The position numbers and the translations under genes are program-made. From NCBI GenBank assembly GCA_902470895.1, contig CABRID010000028.1:1-21545 (forward strand): DNA of 21,545 nucleotides, in the 5' to 3' direction. Within the stretch, counting starts at the first letter, position 1, and each line of letters begins with the position of its first letter. Positions 21,500 to 21,545 of this stretch are shown in pieces. Under the pieces are notes generated by a model. The model ran no database searches and was not told the DNA's origin. It saw only the letters and a list, made by a program, of their open reading frames with translations. Origin of the DNA: an uncultured Collinsella sp. (GTDB taxonomy: Bacteria; Actinomycetota; Coriobacteriia; Coriobacteriales; Coriobacteriaceae).

Positions 21500-21545
21500 C
21501 TGTCTCTTATACACATCTCCGAGCCCACGAGACCGAGGCTGATCT
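21500..21545. other. Nextera i7 adapter, not genomic
   Basis: Positions 21500-21518 are the reverse complement of the Tn5 mosaic end. Positions 21519-21533 continue the adapter, 21534-21541 (CGAGGCTG) is the index, and ATCT is the start of the P7 complement. It mirrors positions 1-47 with the same index, so genomic sequence ends at 21499. Confidence 0.98.

Noticed and set aside
1..21545. The inverted terminal sequences as a composite transposon or mobile element
   Set aside because: The ends are Nextera adapter with mosaic end and index, and the interior is ordinary chromosomal housekeeping sequence.

Overview
The window is about 21.45 kb of genomic DNA flanked on both sides by Illumina Nextera adapter sequence (1-47 and 21500-21545). 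The GC-rich coding sequence, the strong C or G preference at third codon positions, and the gene order point to an actinobacterium of the class Coriobacteriia. The order is rnj-ftsK-rodZ-like, rimO-pgsA-pncC, recA-recX, rny-spoVS, miaB-miaA-hflX, lexA-LysM-nrdR-dut. A Collinsella-like gut organism is my best guess; the genus is an inference from overall look, not from a search.

Region 1 (288-9343) is a plus-strand run of housekeeping genes. It holds RNase J, the DNA translocase FtsK, a RodZ-like helix-turn-helix membrane protein with an unusual Arg/Gly-rich segment, a YajQ-family protein, the ribosomal protein S12 methylthiotransferase RimO, the phospholipid enzyme PgsA and a stand-alone CinA C-terminal (PncC-type) domain. 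A strong hairpin follows pncC.

Region 2 (9375-11453) is the SOS gene recA plus recX. A LexA box sits exactly in the spacer of a near-consensus promoter. Upstream of that promoter lies a set of TTTGGTC repeats at roughly helical spacing.

Region 3 (11454-18383) starts with its own promoter and a roughly 160-nt structured leader. It continues as a tight gene run: RNase Y, an uncharacterised GHKL-fold ATPase with MutL-like motifs, SpoVS, MiaB, MiaA and HflX. MiaA and MiaB act in sequence on the same tRNA adenosine.

Region 4 (18368-21272) is an SOS locus. lexA reads leftward and is coupled by a one-base overlap to a 7-TM acyltransferase-like gene. A LysM membrane protein, probably a YneA/ChiZ-like SOS division inhibitor, reads rightward and is followed by nrdR and dut. 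Three LexA boxes exactly 28 bp apart lie between the two directions. The nrdR start codon and part of its Shine-Dalgarno sit inside a perfect 12-bp hairpin. Two large hairpins close the window.

Most genes here are conserved housekeeping genes. I see no CRISPR array, prophage, insertion sequence, tRNA or rRNA. The best candidates for something undescribed are the GHKL ATPase between rny and spoVS, the LexA-coupled membrane acyltransferase, and the nrdR start-codon hairpin.
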